From positions 3,100,001 to 3,164,000 of the forward strand of contig NZ_CP080413.1 in assembly GCF_019457475.1 (NCBI RefSeq): a stretch of DNA of 64,000 bases, read 5' to 3'. Below are positions 21,932 to 32,207 of the stretch, one piece after another (position 1 is the stretch's first letter; each line of letters begins with the position of its first letter). The notes beneath the pieces were generated by a model that was not told the DNA's origin, searched no databases, and saw only the letters and a program-made list of their open reading frames with translations. The DNA is from Shewanella acanthi. GTDB taxonomy: Bacteria; Pseudomonadota; Gammaproteobacteria; Enterobacterales; Shewanellaceae. The position numbers were made by a program, and so were the translations under genes.

Positions 21932-22239
21932 ATACAACCCAAATGAGTTTCACTCACCTAGGTCGTTGCGACCAGCTGGTTTTACTTGTCTCATCTTCGA
22001 CCAAGAAGATGGACTCGCCTTAGACTTGAATATTCAAGACACTTAAAAAGTGTTTTAAGAACTCAATTTTTTGTATTAACACAGCAACAGACTTTGCTGC
22101 ATTAATTACTATCAGCTTTCCAAATTGTTAAAGAACAATGCTTACCGGCTCGCGGTGCATTTCGCTCTCCCTTCTCTTTCGAGAAGTTCAACAAGCCATC
22201 TGTGTGAACACTCAACAAACATCGAGTTAGTCGTATAGG
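21932..22239 (-). other. 16S-23S spacer without tRNA genes
   Basis: 308 bp. It contains an antitermination boxA-like element (TGTTCTTTAACA on the minus strand, near 22126-22137) and stem-forming sequence for RNase III processing. I searched for tRNA-Ile, -Ala and -Glu signatures (T-loop GTTCGA and terminal CCA) on the minus strand and found none. Confidence 0.75.
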
Positions 22240-23781
<1,542 letters not shown>

Positions 23782-24172
23782 AAAAGTTTTTTGTTTAACT
23801 CGCGTTAAACGACTCAATGAATTCTGATTTGCTGCTTCGACTCGAAAGTCAAAACAAACTGTACATATTGCTATGAACACTCATTCATTGATTTAATTCT
23901 TTGATTACTCGCCAAACGGCAGAGTAATTTCGATTAACTCAACACCTGTGAGTGTCCACACAGATTTCTTGTTTAGATTGTTAAAGAGCATTTGACCTTC
24001 AGCTTTCGCGTTACCGCTCAGCGGGTCAGGGCTGCGTATTCTACGCATTTCCCATTTCGCGTCAAGGAGTTTTTTTCAACTTCTTTTCGCACTTGAATCG
24101 TTCGCTCAAAAGCTGTTCGATTCAAGCTGAATCAGCGTTTGCTTTCGCGCTCTGCCGTGTCAGTGGATGCGC
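23782..24172 (-). promoter_or_regulatory. rRNA leader with boxA
   Basis: About 390 bp between the P1 promoter and 16S. It contains the canonical antitermination boxA TGCTCTTTAACAAT on the minus strand (near 23978-23992) and complementary sequences flanking 16S for RNase III processing. No protein-coding frame is supported. Confidence 0.75.
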
Positions 24173-24200
24173 ATTATAGGCAGCGAAAACTTTTGTGCAA
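24173..24200 (-). promoter_or_regulatory. rrn P1-type sigma-70 promoter
   Basis: On the minus strand TTGCAC (-35, 24195-24200), a 16-bp spacer and a perfect TATAAT (-10, 24173-24178), followed by GC-rich gcgcatcc as a stringent-type discriminator. AT-rich sequence upstream (about 24201-24270) resembles an UP element. Confidence 0.8.
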
Positions 24201-24504
24201 GGGTATTTTTCACAAAACCGATTAAGCGAACAAATATCCATCAAAAACCATTAAAAAGGATATTAAATGTACAAATTCGGTCATCGCGGGTTGGTAAGCT
24301 TGGCACAGGTAATTTGAGTTTGCCCAGAATTCTATAGATTGAATAATCTTAAAAGCGAAACTTTTACTACTTTTCTATATAAAAGAAGAAGTATTTTGCG
24401 CACGCCGATTAGAGATAATGGTGATTAAAGATAGCCGCTGAGTTAATACTTATTTGCAAGTATCACAAAGGCCTTGAGCAGTTCATCATCCTATATATAG
24501 ATAG

Positions 24505-25401
24505 CTATTGGTTCTTACTGTTCTCTTGTTGCGCTAGGCCATCAACTTTGTTTTGATTGGGCTCTTCATTTATTGCACTAGCTTCAACTTTTACTTCAAC
24601 CTCTAATGCATTTTCCGAATCATCATTTACATCATGGTCACTAACAGATTCGTGGTCACCCACAATATGAGCCATCTTTAATTTTTTCACTTGGCGGATA
24701 GTAATAATGGGACCAGAAATAGCGTAAAGATAAAAACCGATGCACAGGATAAGTGCAGGTTGAACTGAAACAACCACGAAGATACCAACAACGAAAAGGA
24801 TAGCCATGAAATTGACCTTACCGCGCCAGTCGATTTCTTTAAATGAGTGATAACGAAAATTGCTCACCATCAATAGACCGGTAATTGCAGTAATAAAACC
24901 AGCTATCCAGCTAATGTTCTTACCATCGAGGCTATATTGATTACCAAGCCAAATGCTACCCGCAATAATGGCTGCAGCAGCGGGACTGGCTAAACCTTGA
25001 AAATACCGCTTGTCGGCAACGCCTACTTGGGTATTAAAACGTGCAAGTCTAAGCGCTGCCCCCGCACAATAGATAAATGCAGCTAACCATCCTACTTTCC
25101 CCAGATCCGCGAGCGCCCAGTTATAGGCCAGTAATGCTGGCGCCATCCCAAAGGACACCATATCTGACATACTGTCGTACTCAGCGCCAAAATCACTTTG
25201 GGTATTTGTCAGCCTTGCGACCCTACCATCAAGACCATCGCAGATCATCGCGACAAAAATCGCAATGGCTGCTGCCTCAAAATTGCCATTCATCGAAGCA
25301 ATTGCCGCATAGAAACCGGAAAACAGTCCCGCTGTGGTAAAAAGGTTTGGTAATAAATAGATACCTTTATTCTTTACTGTTTGATTCGATGAATTTTGCA
25401 T
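24505..25401 (-). CDS. pssA: CDP-diacylglycerol--serine O-phosphatidyltransferase
   Basis: A 298-residue integral membrane phosphatidylserine synthase of the CDP-alcohol phosphotransferase superfamily. The diagnostic DGxxAR-x8-G-x3-D-x3-D motif is intact at residues 55-80 (DGLDGRVARL ... GAEYDSMSD). About seven or eight hydrophobic helices follow, then an acidic, poorly conserved tail of about 60 residues. It makes phosphatidylserine from CDP-diacylglycerol and serine, the precursor of phosphatidylethanolamine. It is of the Bacillus-type membrane family, unlike E. coli PssA. It is divergent from the DUF4124 gene and lies just upstream of the rRNA operon on the same strand. Confidence 0.92.
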   Translation of the reverse strand: MQNSSNQTVKNKGIYLLPNLFTTAGLFSGFYAAIASMNGNFEAAAIAIFVAMICDGLDGRVARLTNTQSDFGAEYDSMSDMVSFGMAPALLAYNWALADLGKVGWLAAFIYCAGAALRLARFNTQVGVADKRYFQGLASPAAAAIIAGSIWLGNQYSLDGKNISWIAGFITAITGLLMVSNFRYHSFKEIDWRGKVNFMAILFVVGIFVVVSVQPALILCIGFYLYAISGPIITIRQVKKLKMAHIVGDHESVSDHDVNDDSENALEVEVKVEASAINEEPNQNKVDGLAQQENSKNQ

Positions 25402-25492
25402 ACACTTATCAGTCTATAAGCTGGCACGAAAGTAGGCTTCAAGATAGCATATTTTACTATCATGTCGATGATGACCCTTAGGGATGATTCCA

Positions 25493-25954
25493 ATGTTAAG
25501 AATGACAAAATTCAACTCAGTATTAGTTCGCTGCTTTTGGTTAGCGCTGCTCTCTCAGCCCGTTGTGGCAGGTACAATTTACACTTGGGTGGATGAAAAT
25601 GGCGTAACACATTACAGTCAGCAGCCACCAGAGCAGGATTTGCAAAAATCCAAAACGCTTCAGAGTTCTGAACTTGAGCCAGTGAAAGTCGGTTCTGTTG
25701 CCCCACAAAAAGCGGCGGCACCCGAAATGACTGAATCCGAGAAAAACGCCGCATTAATAAAAGAAAAAGATGCCAAGCAAGCGCAAAGCATTTGTGAAAA
25801 TGCAAAGCAAAATTTAGACGTATTGACTACCCATACCAAACTCACCCGTCAGGATGGTAAAGATAAAGAGCCCGTTGCGATGACGGAAGAAGAACGCCAG
25901 GCGGCCATCGCGGAGAATCAGCAAAGAATTAAACTTTTCTGTGATAGAAAATAA
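25493..25954 (+). CDS. Exported DUF4124 protein
   Basis: A 153-residue protein with an N-terminal signal peptide (about residues 1-27, cleavage after VVAG) and a DUF4124 domain immediately after it (IYTWVDENGVTHYSQQPPE). The rest is a charged, helical, Lys/Glu/Ala-rich tail with two cysteines. DUF4124 proteins are small periplasmic proteins of unknown function. The ATG at 25493 has AGGGATG six nt upstream; an ATG at 25484 would add three residues. It ends at a strong terminator facing clpB. Confidence 0.8.
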   Translation: MLRMTKFNSVLVRCFWLALLSQPVVAGTIYTWVDENGVTHYSQQPPEQDLQKSKTLQSSELEPVKVGSVAPQKAAAPEMTESEKNAALIKEKDAKQAQSICENAKQNLDVLTTHTKLTRQDGKDKEPVAMTEEERQAAIAENQQRIKLFCDRK

Positions 25955-25993
25955 CGAAGACGTTTAAGTCGTTAGCTTTAGATGTTTAAACAT

Positions 25994-26025
25994 AAAAAAA
26001 CCGAAGTCTTGAACTTCGGTTTTTT
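25994..26025. terminator. Bidirectional terminator, DUF4124 / clpB
   Basis: A-run, ccgaagt-N5-acttcgg, T-run. It sits between convergent genes and can serve both. Confidence 0.85.
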
Positions 26026-26079
26026 GTTTAGGCTTGAATACATTCAATCCGCAGTGATCAGTCTCGAGAGCATAGAATA

Positions 26080-28653
26080 TTATTGCTCGAACACCAACTC
26101 ACCACCCGCGGCGCTAACCTTGATAGCTTTACCCGGCAGTAAATCACCACGGAGTAATTTTTGTGCCAGTGGATTTTCCATCTCTTGCTGCAATGCGCGT
26201 TTCAGCGGTCTTGCTCCATAGACAGGATCAAAGCCAATCTCGGCAATCAGTGACAATGCCTCATCGGTGATCTCCAAAGTATAGTCTTTCTCAGCCAAAC
26301 GTTTACGCAGTGAAGCGATTTGAATACTAGCAATATGCTTAATATTATCCGCATCCAAGGGATGGAACACAACTGACTCATCAATTCGGTTTAAAAACTC
26401 GGGTCTAAAGCTGTGGGTGACCACATTCATGACCGCCGATTTCATTTCCGCATAACTTAAGTGACCAAATCCCTCTTGGATAATGTCTGAGCCTAAGTTC
26501 GACGTCATGATGATGACTGTATTTCTAAAGTCGACGGTGCGACCTTGGCCATCGGTTAAGCGGCCATCGTCCAACACCTGCAATAGAATGTTAAACACAT
26601 CCGGATGGGCTTTTTCCACCTCGTCGAGCAGGATAACTGAGTAAGGTTTACGGCGAACGGCTTCTGTTAAGTAACCGCCCTCTTCATAGCCCACGTATCC
26701 TGGAGGCGCGCCAACCAGACGAGATACGGCGTGTTTTTCCATAAACTCAGACATGTCGATACGCACTAGTGCCGATTCGGTATCGAACAGGAACTTCGCC
26801 AGTGATTTACACAGCTCGGTTTTACCGACACCGGTTGGCCCTAAGAATAGGAAGGATCCAATCGGACGATTAGGATCGGCAAGTCCAGCGCGGCTACGAC
26901 GAATCGCGTTTGCTACAGCATCCACAGCCTCATTCTGACCAATCACTCGTTCATGCAGCGCCACTTCCATTTGCAGCAGTTTTTCACGCTCACCTTCGAG
27001 CATCTTCGATACCGGAATCCCCGTCGCCTTAGACAACACTTCGGCAATCTCTAAGTCGGTGACTTTATTGCGCAGCAGCGTCATGTCCTGCATTTCGGCT
27101 TGGGATGCTAAGTCGAGCTGTTTTTCAAGTTCAGGAATGCGGCCATATTGCAGCTCCGACATACGGGTCAGATCGCCAGCCCTGCGCGCAACTTCTAAAT
27201 CCATTCGCGCCTGTTCAAGATCAGCCTTAATATGCTGAGTACCGGCAAGGGCTGCCTTTTCAGTGCGCCAGATTTCGTTAAGCTCAGCCGCTTTTGATTC
27301 CATCTCGCGAAGTTCAAGTTGCAGATGATCGAGTCTGCGACGACTCGCCTCATCGTTTTCCTTCGCTAATGCCTGTTCTTCCAATTTCAGTTGGATTACA
27401 CGACGCTCGAGTCTGTCGAGGGATTCGGGTTTGGAATCCATTTGCATACGGATGCTCGATGCCGCTTCATCAATCAAATCGATGGCTTTATCGGGCAGCT
27501 TACGATCCGACACATAACGATGTGACATAGTTGCTGCCGCAACAATCGCAGGATCGGTAATTTCTACATGGTGATGCAGCTCATAACGCTCTTTGAGACC
27601 ACGCAAAATCGCTATGGTGTCTTCAACGCTCGGCTCATCCACTAATACTTTTTGGAAACGACGTTCAAGCGCCGCATCCTTTTCAATGTATTGGCGATAT
27701 TCATCGAGTGTTGTCGCGCCCACACAGTGGAGATCACCACGGGCAAGTGCTGGCTTTAACATGTTGCCCGCATCCATGGCACCATCGCCTTTACCCGCGC
27801 CCACCATAGTGTGCAGCTCATCGATAAAGAGGATGACTTGGCCTTCTTCCTGCGCGAGTTCATTAAGTACCGCTTTTAAACGCTCCTCAAACTCACCGCG
27901 ATATTTCGCACCCGCAATTAACGCGCCCATATCGAGGGACAAAACACGTTTGTTTTTTATGCCCTCTGGCACTTCACCGTTCACAATCCGCTGAGCAAGC
28001 CCTTCAACAATCGCGGTTTTACCCACACCGGGTTCACCAATCAGTACAGGGTTGTTTTTACTGCGACGTTGTAATACTTGAATGGTGCGGCGGATTTCAT
28101 CGTCACGACCAATCACAGGATCGAGTTTGCCCTGCTCGGCGCGCTCAGTCAGATCGATAGTGAATTTCTTCAATGCCTGACGTTGATCCTCCGCATTCGG
28201 ATCATCGACATTCTGCCCGCCACGAACCTGCTCAATAGTTTGCTCGAGCAGTTCTTTAGTCGCACCGGATTTTTTTAGAATTTGAGCTAAAGCATCGCTG
28301 CCTTCTAAAGCGGCCAGTACAAATAACTCGCTGGAGATATATTTGTCTTTACGCTTTTGCGCCAGTTTGTCACACAGGTTTAATAAACGGATCAACCCCT
28401 GTGACAGCTGAACATCACCACCCGTCCCTTCAACCTGTGGTAAACGTTCTAACTCTTGGCTCAGTAACGAGCGCAGCGCACTCACACGAATGCCTGCTTG
28501 GGTTAATAATGGATGAATTGAACCAGAATCCTGGTTGAGCAGCGCCATCATCAAATGTAACGGTTCGATAAACTGATGATCACGGCCAAGTGCTAAAGAC
28601 TGGGCGTCTGAGATGGCAAGCTGAAATTTATTGGTCATACGATCGAGTCGCAT
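26080..28653 (-). CDS. clpB: ATP-dependent disaggregase ClpB
   Basis: An 857-residue Hsp104/ClpB AAA+ chaperone, identical in length to E. coli ClpB and alignable throughout. Domains: Clp N-domain repeats (1-145), AAA-1 with GEPGVGKT (about 206-213) and [13 protein letters not shown], the coiled-coil M-domain (about 410-525, Leu/Glu/Arg-rich), AAA-2 with GPTGVGKT (about 605-612) and [12 protein letters not shown], and the C-terminal D2-small domain. It is a hexameric disaggregase working with DnaK/DnaJ/GrpE to resolubilise aggregates after heat stress. A near-perfect sigma-32 promoter lies just upstream, so it is heat-inducible separately from pgeF-rluD. Confidence 0.98.
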   Translation of the reverse strand: MRLDRMTNKFQLAISDAQSLALGRDHQFIEPLHLMMALLNQDSGSIHPLLTQAGIRVSALRSLLSQELERLPQVEGTGGDVQLSQGLIRLLNLCDKLAQKRKDKYISSELFVLAALEGSDALAQILKKSGATKELLEQTIEQVRGGQNVDDPNAEDQRQALKKFTIDLTERAEQGKLDPVIGRDDEIRRTIQVLQRRSKNNPVLIGEPGVGKTAIVEGLAQRIVNGEVPEGIKNKRVLSLDMGALIAGAKYRGEFEERLKAVLNELAQEEGQVILFIDELHTMVGAGKGDGAMDAGNMLKPALARGDLHCVGATTLDEYRQYIEKDAALERRFQKVLVDEPSVEDTIAILRGLKERYELHHHVEITDPAIVAAATMSHRYVSDRKLPDKAIDLIDEAASSIRMQMDSKPESLDRLERRVIQLKLEEQALAKENDEASRRRLDHLQLELREMESKAAELNEIWRTEKAALAGTQHIKADLEQARMDLEVARRAGDLTRMSELQYGRIPELEKQLDLASQAEMQDMTLLRNKVTDLEIAEVLSKATGIPVSKMLEGEREKLLQMEVALHERVIGQNEAVDAVANAIRRSRAGLADPNRPIGSFLFLGPTGVGKTELCKSLAKFLFDTESALVRIDMSEFMEKHAVSRLVGAPPGYVGYEEGGYLTEAVRRKPYSVILLDEVEKAHPDVFNILLQVLDDGRLTDGQGRTVDFRNTVIIMTSNLGSDIIQEGFGHLSYAEMKSAVMNVVTHSFRPEFLNRIDESVVFHPLDADNIKHIASIQIASLRKRLAEKDYTLEITDEALSLIAEIGFDPVYGARPLKRALQQEMENPLAQKLLRGDLLPGKAIKVSAAGGELVFEQ

Positions 28654-28701
28654 ACAGCCTCCTAATACTCAAAAATGGGGTATCACATTTCGTTAATTAG
28701 A

Positions 28702-28729
28702 AGATGGGGACTATTTGACCAAATTCAAG
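28702..28729 (-). promoter_or_regulatory. Sigma-32 (RpoH) promoter of clpB
   Basis: On the minus strand CTTGAA (28724-28729), a 14-bp spacer and CCCCATCT (28702-28709). This matches the E. coli sigma-32 consensus (CTTGAA, 13-17 bp, CCCCATnT) at every defined base. It lies about 50 bp upstream of the clpB start. Confidence 0.88.
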
Positions 28730-28770
28730 CAGCTAGTCAGTAAAATATTACAAACTGTAGGGGAATTATG

Positions 28771-29598
28771 TTACGACTTTAGCCAGATAAGCGATGCCAT
28801 GCGACCGGTGATTTTATCGCGGCGGTAGGAGAAATAATCGGGGCTAGTCACAGTGCAGATATTGGCACTATAAACTTGTGTAATGCCAAGTTTGGCTAAA
28901 CGCAGTTTTGCTAACCCAATGATATCGGCGAGATATTTATCACTATTTTCAGGTTGAGCGGTAAAACACTTTTCAGCATTTTCATCTTTTGCCATAAAGG
29001 CGGCGCGCACTTCACTGCCCACTTCAAATTTTGTGGGGCCAATAGTAGGGCCAAGATAGGCAATGAGATCTGAAGGTTTCGATACAAAGCGCGAAGCAGC
29101 TGCCTCAATCACCCCATCACAAAGTCCGCGCCAGCCAGCATGGGCCGCAGCAACTTCGGTTCCTTGCAGATTACAGAGCAGTACAGGCAAACAATCAGCG
29201 GTCATCACCACACAGACTCTTCCAGCAAGATTGGTGTAGCTAGCATCGGCAATAGGAGCTGAAGTGGCGTTCAAAGCGTGATTTGCCGCTAAAGAAGCGT
29301 TTTGCTTTGCTGACTCAGTATGCACTAATGGAATAGCGGCAACACATGCAAGATCAATCACTTCTGTGCCATGCACTTGCTCTAACCATACTGGCTCGGT
29401 GGGCAATTGTAAGGCTTTGGCGAGCAGCCCACGATTGGTATAAACCTGCTCAGCATCTTCCCCCACGTGTAACCCAAGATTTAGGTTATCGTAGGGAGCG
29501 ACACTAACACCACAATGGCCAGCACCAAGACCACCGCCATGACGGTCTGTCATAGCGATGCCAACATTAGCAGGAAGTGGCCAATCGTGGAGCAACAT
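28771..29598 (-). CDS. pgeF: YfiH/PgeF-family peptidoglycan editing / multicopper-type protein
   Basis: A 275-residue member of the YfiH (PgeF, LACC1-like) family. The metal-binding triad is visible: WLEQVHGTEV (His near 75), TADCLPVLL (Cys) and AAAHAGWRG (His). E. coli PgeF prevents or removes mis-incorporated amino acids in peptidoglycan precursors, and relatives show purine-nucleoside phosphorylase or laccase-like activity, so the reaction here is inferred. It starts one base after the rluD stop, so the two are one transcript, and clpB follows. Confidence 0.9.
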   Translation of the reverse strand: MLLHDWPLPANVGIAMTDRHGGGLGAGHCGVSVAPYDNLNLGLHVGEDAEQVYTNRGLLAKALQLPTEPVWLEQVHGTEVIDLACVAAIPLVHTESAKQNASLAANHALNATSAPIADASYTNLAGRVCVVMTADCLPVLLCNLQGTEVAAAHAGWRGLCDGVIEAAASRFVSKPSDLIAYLGPTIGPTKFEVGSEVRAAFMAKDENAEKCFTAQPENSDKYLADIIGLAKLRLAKLGITQVYSANICTVTSPDYFSYRRDKITGRMASLIWLKS

Positions 29599-29599
29599 A

Positions 29600-30571
29600 T
29601 TAATACTCGATGGGGTGCTCTAGGGTGTCTTGACGCAGTGCTTTGGTCAAAATAACCATATCTTCAGGAATAGGCGCCGACCAGCTCATGATTTCACAGG
29701 TCACTGGATGGGCTAATTCCAAACGTACCGCATGCAGCGCTTGGCGTTTGAAGTTTTTCAAAATCTCGAAAAACTCAGGACTGGCAGCTTTAGGTGGTTT
29801 TGGACGCCCGCCATAAACAGGGTCACCCACTAACACATGGCCGATATACGCCATGTGTACACGGATTTGGTGAGTACGACCGGATTCGAGACGCAATCTC
29901 AAACGAGTGTGATTACGGAATTTTTCTGCCACACGATAATGTGTCACCGCAGGTTTACCGGAATGATGCACCGCCATATGAGTACGTTTAGTTGGATGAC
30001 GACCAATTGGTTCATCCACAGTTCCGCCTGCAGTCATAGTGCCGAGCACAATTGCTTCGTACTCACGGGTAATGTCACGGGCTTGTAGCGCCGCGACCAA
30101 ATGGGTCTGCGCTTCAACGGTCTTAGCCACCACCATTAAACCCGTGGTGTCTTTATCAAGACGGTGCACAATACCCGCACGTGGCACATGCTCGATGTTC
30201 GGGCAATGGTGTAATAGTGCGTTCATCAGCGTGCCATCGGCATTGCCAGCACCTGGATGCACCACTAAACCGGCTTGCTTATTGATCACCAGAATATGTT
30301 CATCTTCATAAACAATATCCAGTTCAATCGCTTGCGCCGCTGCATGGACTTCTTCTTCCAAGGTGGCATTAATGACGATTTGCTGAAGCTCGTAAACCTT
30401 CTCGCGCGGCTTATTCACTAATGCGCCGTCAACATAGACTGCATCAGATAGGATCCATTCTTTGATGCGTGTGCGCGAGTAATCAGGGAACAACTCAGCT
30501 AATGCTTGATCCAATCTCAGGCCAGTTTGAGTTGCCGAAATCTCGCTTTTTAGATTAATCTCTTGTGTCAT
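29600..30571 (-). CDS. rluD: 23S rRNA pseudouridine synthase (1911/1915/1917)
   Basis: A 323-residue RluD. The N-terminal S4 RNA-binding domain (residues ~15-80: TGLRLDQALAELFPDYSRTRIKEWI) is followed by the RluA-type catalytic domain. The catalytic Asp is in HRLDKDTTGL (Asp139, the same number as in E. coli). RluD makes the three pseudouridines of helix 69 in 23S, needed for normal 50S maturation. It is divergent from bamD and leads the rluD-pgeF(-clpB) operon, as in E. coli. Confidence 0.96.
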   Translation of the reverse strand: MTQEINLKSEISATQTGLRLDQALAELFPDYSRTRIKEWILSDAVYVDGALVNKPREKVYELQQIVINATLEEEVHAAAQAIELDIVYEDEHILVINKQAGLVVHPGAGNADGTLMNALLHHCPNIEHVPRAGIVHRLDKDTTGLMVVAKTVEAQTHLVAALQARDITREYEAIVLGTMTAGGTVDEPIGRHPTKRTHMAVHHSGKPAVTHYRVAEKFRNHTRLRLRLESGRTHQIRVHMAYIGHVLVGDPVYGGRPKPPKAASPEFFEILKNFKRQALHAVRLELAHPVTCEIMSWSAPIPEDMVILTKALRQDTLEHPIEY

Positions 30572-30694
30572 AGGAACCGTATCCCCTTTTAGGGGTCAAA
30601 AAATGTGTGCTATCTGTTACAATCGAATCGTTTCTATTTTATCGTGAAATGGAAAAATTCTTAACTACAACTTATAAAAGAATTGAATTCAAGT

Positions 30695-31456
30695 ATGTAT
30701 AAATTCTCTAAAGGCTTAACCTTAGTCCTATTTTCACTAGCGTTATCAGCCTGTAGTAGCAGTCCAGAAGATAACGACATTGCCGCAAAAACCTCACCTG
30801 ATGTGCTTTACTCTCAGGCAAGAACCTCCATGGAACTTGGCAATTACTCCAAAGCAGTCCGTTCGCTTGAAGCATTAGATTCACGCTTCCCCTTCGGACC
30901 GCATAAAACCCAGGTACAGTTAGATCTGATTTATGCCTATTACAAGATGGACGATGCCGCCTCGGGAATTGCCAACATCGACAGATTTATCCGATTAAAT
31001 CCAACTCATCCTAATATCGACTATGTCTACTATATGCGTGGACTGGTCAACATGCAGGCGGACAGCTATCTGTTCCACGATATGCTCAATATCGACCGAA
31101 CCGACCGCGATCCTAAAAATGCCCAGGATGCATTTAAAGACTTTGACCGTCTAATCAAAACCTATCCCAACAGCAAATATGCTGCCGATGCGCAAAAACG
31201 CATGTACTCGCTGAAGAATCGTTTAGCACAATATTCTATTCAAGTAGCAGAATATTATATCAAAATGAACGCTTGGAGTGCTGCTGCTGTCCGTGCTCAA
31301 TCTGTATTAGAGACTTATCCTGGCACCCCATCAACGGAGCGTGCACTGGAGATCATGGCAAAAGCGTATGGCGAATTAGGTCAGAACCAACTGAAGCAAA
31401 ACGTGCTCATGGTAATGCAAGCTAACTTCCCGAACAACGAAATCCTAGCAAATTAA
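30695..31456 (+). CDS. bamD: Outer-membrane assembly lipoprotein BamD
   Basis: A 253-residue lipoprotein with signal peptide and lipobox (LALSAC), then five TPR-like helical repeats (ARTSMELGNYSKAVRSLEALDSRFPFGP and so on). BamD is the essential partner of BamA in inserting beta-barrel proteins. The ATG at 30695 is used; a TTG 12 bp upstream is possible, and neither has a strong ribosome site. It is divergent from rluD, the arrangement seen in E. coli, and ends at an intrinsic terminator. Confidence 0.95.
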   Translation: MYKFSKGLTLVLFSLALSACSSSPEDNDIAAKTSPDVLYSQARTSMELGNYSKAVRSLEALDSRFPFGPHKTQVQLDLIYAYYKMDDAASGIANIDRFIRLNPTHPNIDYVYYMRGLVNMQADSYLFHDMLNIDRTDRDPKNAQDAFKDFDRLIKTYPNSKYAADAQKRMYSLKNRLAQYSIQVAEYYIKMNAWSAAAVRAQSVLETYPGTPSTERALEIMAKAYGELGQNQLKQNVLMVMQANFPNNEILAN

Positions 31457-31457
31457 T

Positions 31458-31487
31458 GAAAATGCCCCTGATTAGGGGCATTTTTTT
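31458..31487 (+). terminator. Intrinsic terminator of bamD
   Basis: 10-bp stem aaatgcccct/aggggcattt with a 4-nt loop and a run of seven T, right after the bamD stop. Confidence 0.92.
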
Positions 31488-31645
31488 ATCCCCTCACATC
31501 ACTCAGCCAAGCTTTATCTTTAATGGAATAAAACAGCCGGGTAACTGAATCCTGTCCTCTCTGACCCCATAAAAGCCAATAAACCACCGTTTCGAATAAA
31601 ACTTATCCACTCGAATCGATTTTTAACGGATTTAGTAAAAATCAG

Positions 31646-31674
31646 TTGACTCAAAAGCCGAAAAGCCTTTAAAT
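31646..31674 (+). promoter_or_regulatory. Sigma-70 promoter of the tRNA cluster
   Basis: TTGACT (31646-31651), a 17-bp spacer and TTAAAT (31669-31674), followed by GC-rich tgcgcccgtcg, typical of stringently controlled tRNA promoters. It lies directly upstream of tRNA-Phe. Confidence 0.7.
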
Positions 31675-31684
31675 TGCGCCCGTC

Positions 31685-31760
31685 GCCCGAATAGCTCAGT
31701 CGGTAGAGCAGAGGATTGAAAATCCTCGTGTCCCTGGTTCGATTCCGGGTTCGGGCACCA
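31685..31760 (+). tRNA. tRNA-Phe (GAA)
   Basis: 76 nt from GCCCGAA to CGGGCACCA. The 7-bp acceptor stem GCCCGAA/TTCGGGC is perfect. The anticodon loop is TTGAAAA with GAA, and the T-loop GGTTCGATTCC and encoded CCA are present. First of three tRNAs in one apparent transcript. Confidence 0.97.
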
Positions 31761-31814
31761 TCTTTAAATTGGTTGCCATCGCGACCAGTGTTAAAGAATT
31801 GCAATAGGTACAGT

Positions 31815-31901
31815 GCAGGTGTGGTGGAATTGGTAGACACGCCAGCTTCAGGTGCTGGTGCCCTTACGGGCGTGGAGGTTCAAGTCCTCTCACCTGTACC
31901 A
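31815..31901 (+). tRNA. tRNA-Leu (CAG), copy 1
   Basis: 87-nt class II tRNA with a long variable arm (TGCCCTTACGGGCG). The anticodon stem-loop is CCAGC-TTCAGGT-GCTGG, giving CAG. The T-arm is GAGGTTCAAGTCCTC, and CCA is encoded. Confidence 0.96.
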
Positions 31902-31944
31902 AATTGCAATTCAAACTAGATTCGGCACAATGTCGGATACCAAT

Positions 31945-32031
31945 GCAGATGTGGTGGAATTGGTAGACACGCTAGCTTCAGGTGCTAGTGCCCTTGCGGG
32001 CGTGGAGGTTCAAGTCCTCTCATCTGTACCA
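31945..32031 (+). tRNA. tRNA-Leu (CAG), copy 2
   Basis: 87 nt, nearly identical to copy 1. It differs by paired changes in the acceptor stem (G-C to A-T) and the anticodon stem (CTAGC/GCTAG), plus one variable-loop base, so the fold and anticodon CAG are retained. CCA is encoded. Confidence 0.96.
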
Positions 32032-32037
32032 ACATCT

Positions 32038-32063
32038 AAACCTCGCTTAGTCGAGGTTTTTTT
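32038..32063 (+). terminator. Terminator of the tRNA cluster
   Basis: 8-bp stem aaacctcg/cgaggttt with a 6-nt loop and a seven-T tail, just after the second tRNA-Leu. Confidence 0.9.
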
Positions 32064-32097
32064 GTATCTGATTTTCGCTTCCCGCTATTAAATTTTC

Positions 32098-32124
32098 TTT
32101 AGTAACAGAATACCCCTCCGATAT
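32098..32124 (+). promoter_or_regulatory. Possible sigma-28 (FliA) promoter of chemoreceptor gene
   Basis: TTTA (32098-32101), 15 bp, TCCGATAT (32117-32124), compared with the consensus TAAA-N15-GCCGATAA. Spacing is exact, with two mismatches in each element. It lies about 83 bp before the start codon. Confidence 0.4.
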
Positions 32125-32207
32125 TTGCTATACCTATTATTACATTTCCATCAAAGGGATAGCTTGAGCTCCCCCCTCGAGCACCCTAAATCGGGGAGTT
32201 TATCTAC

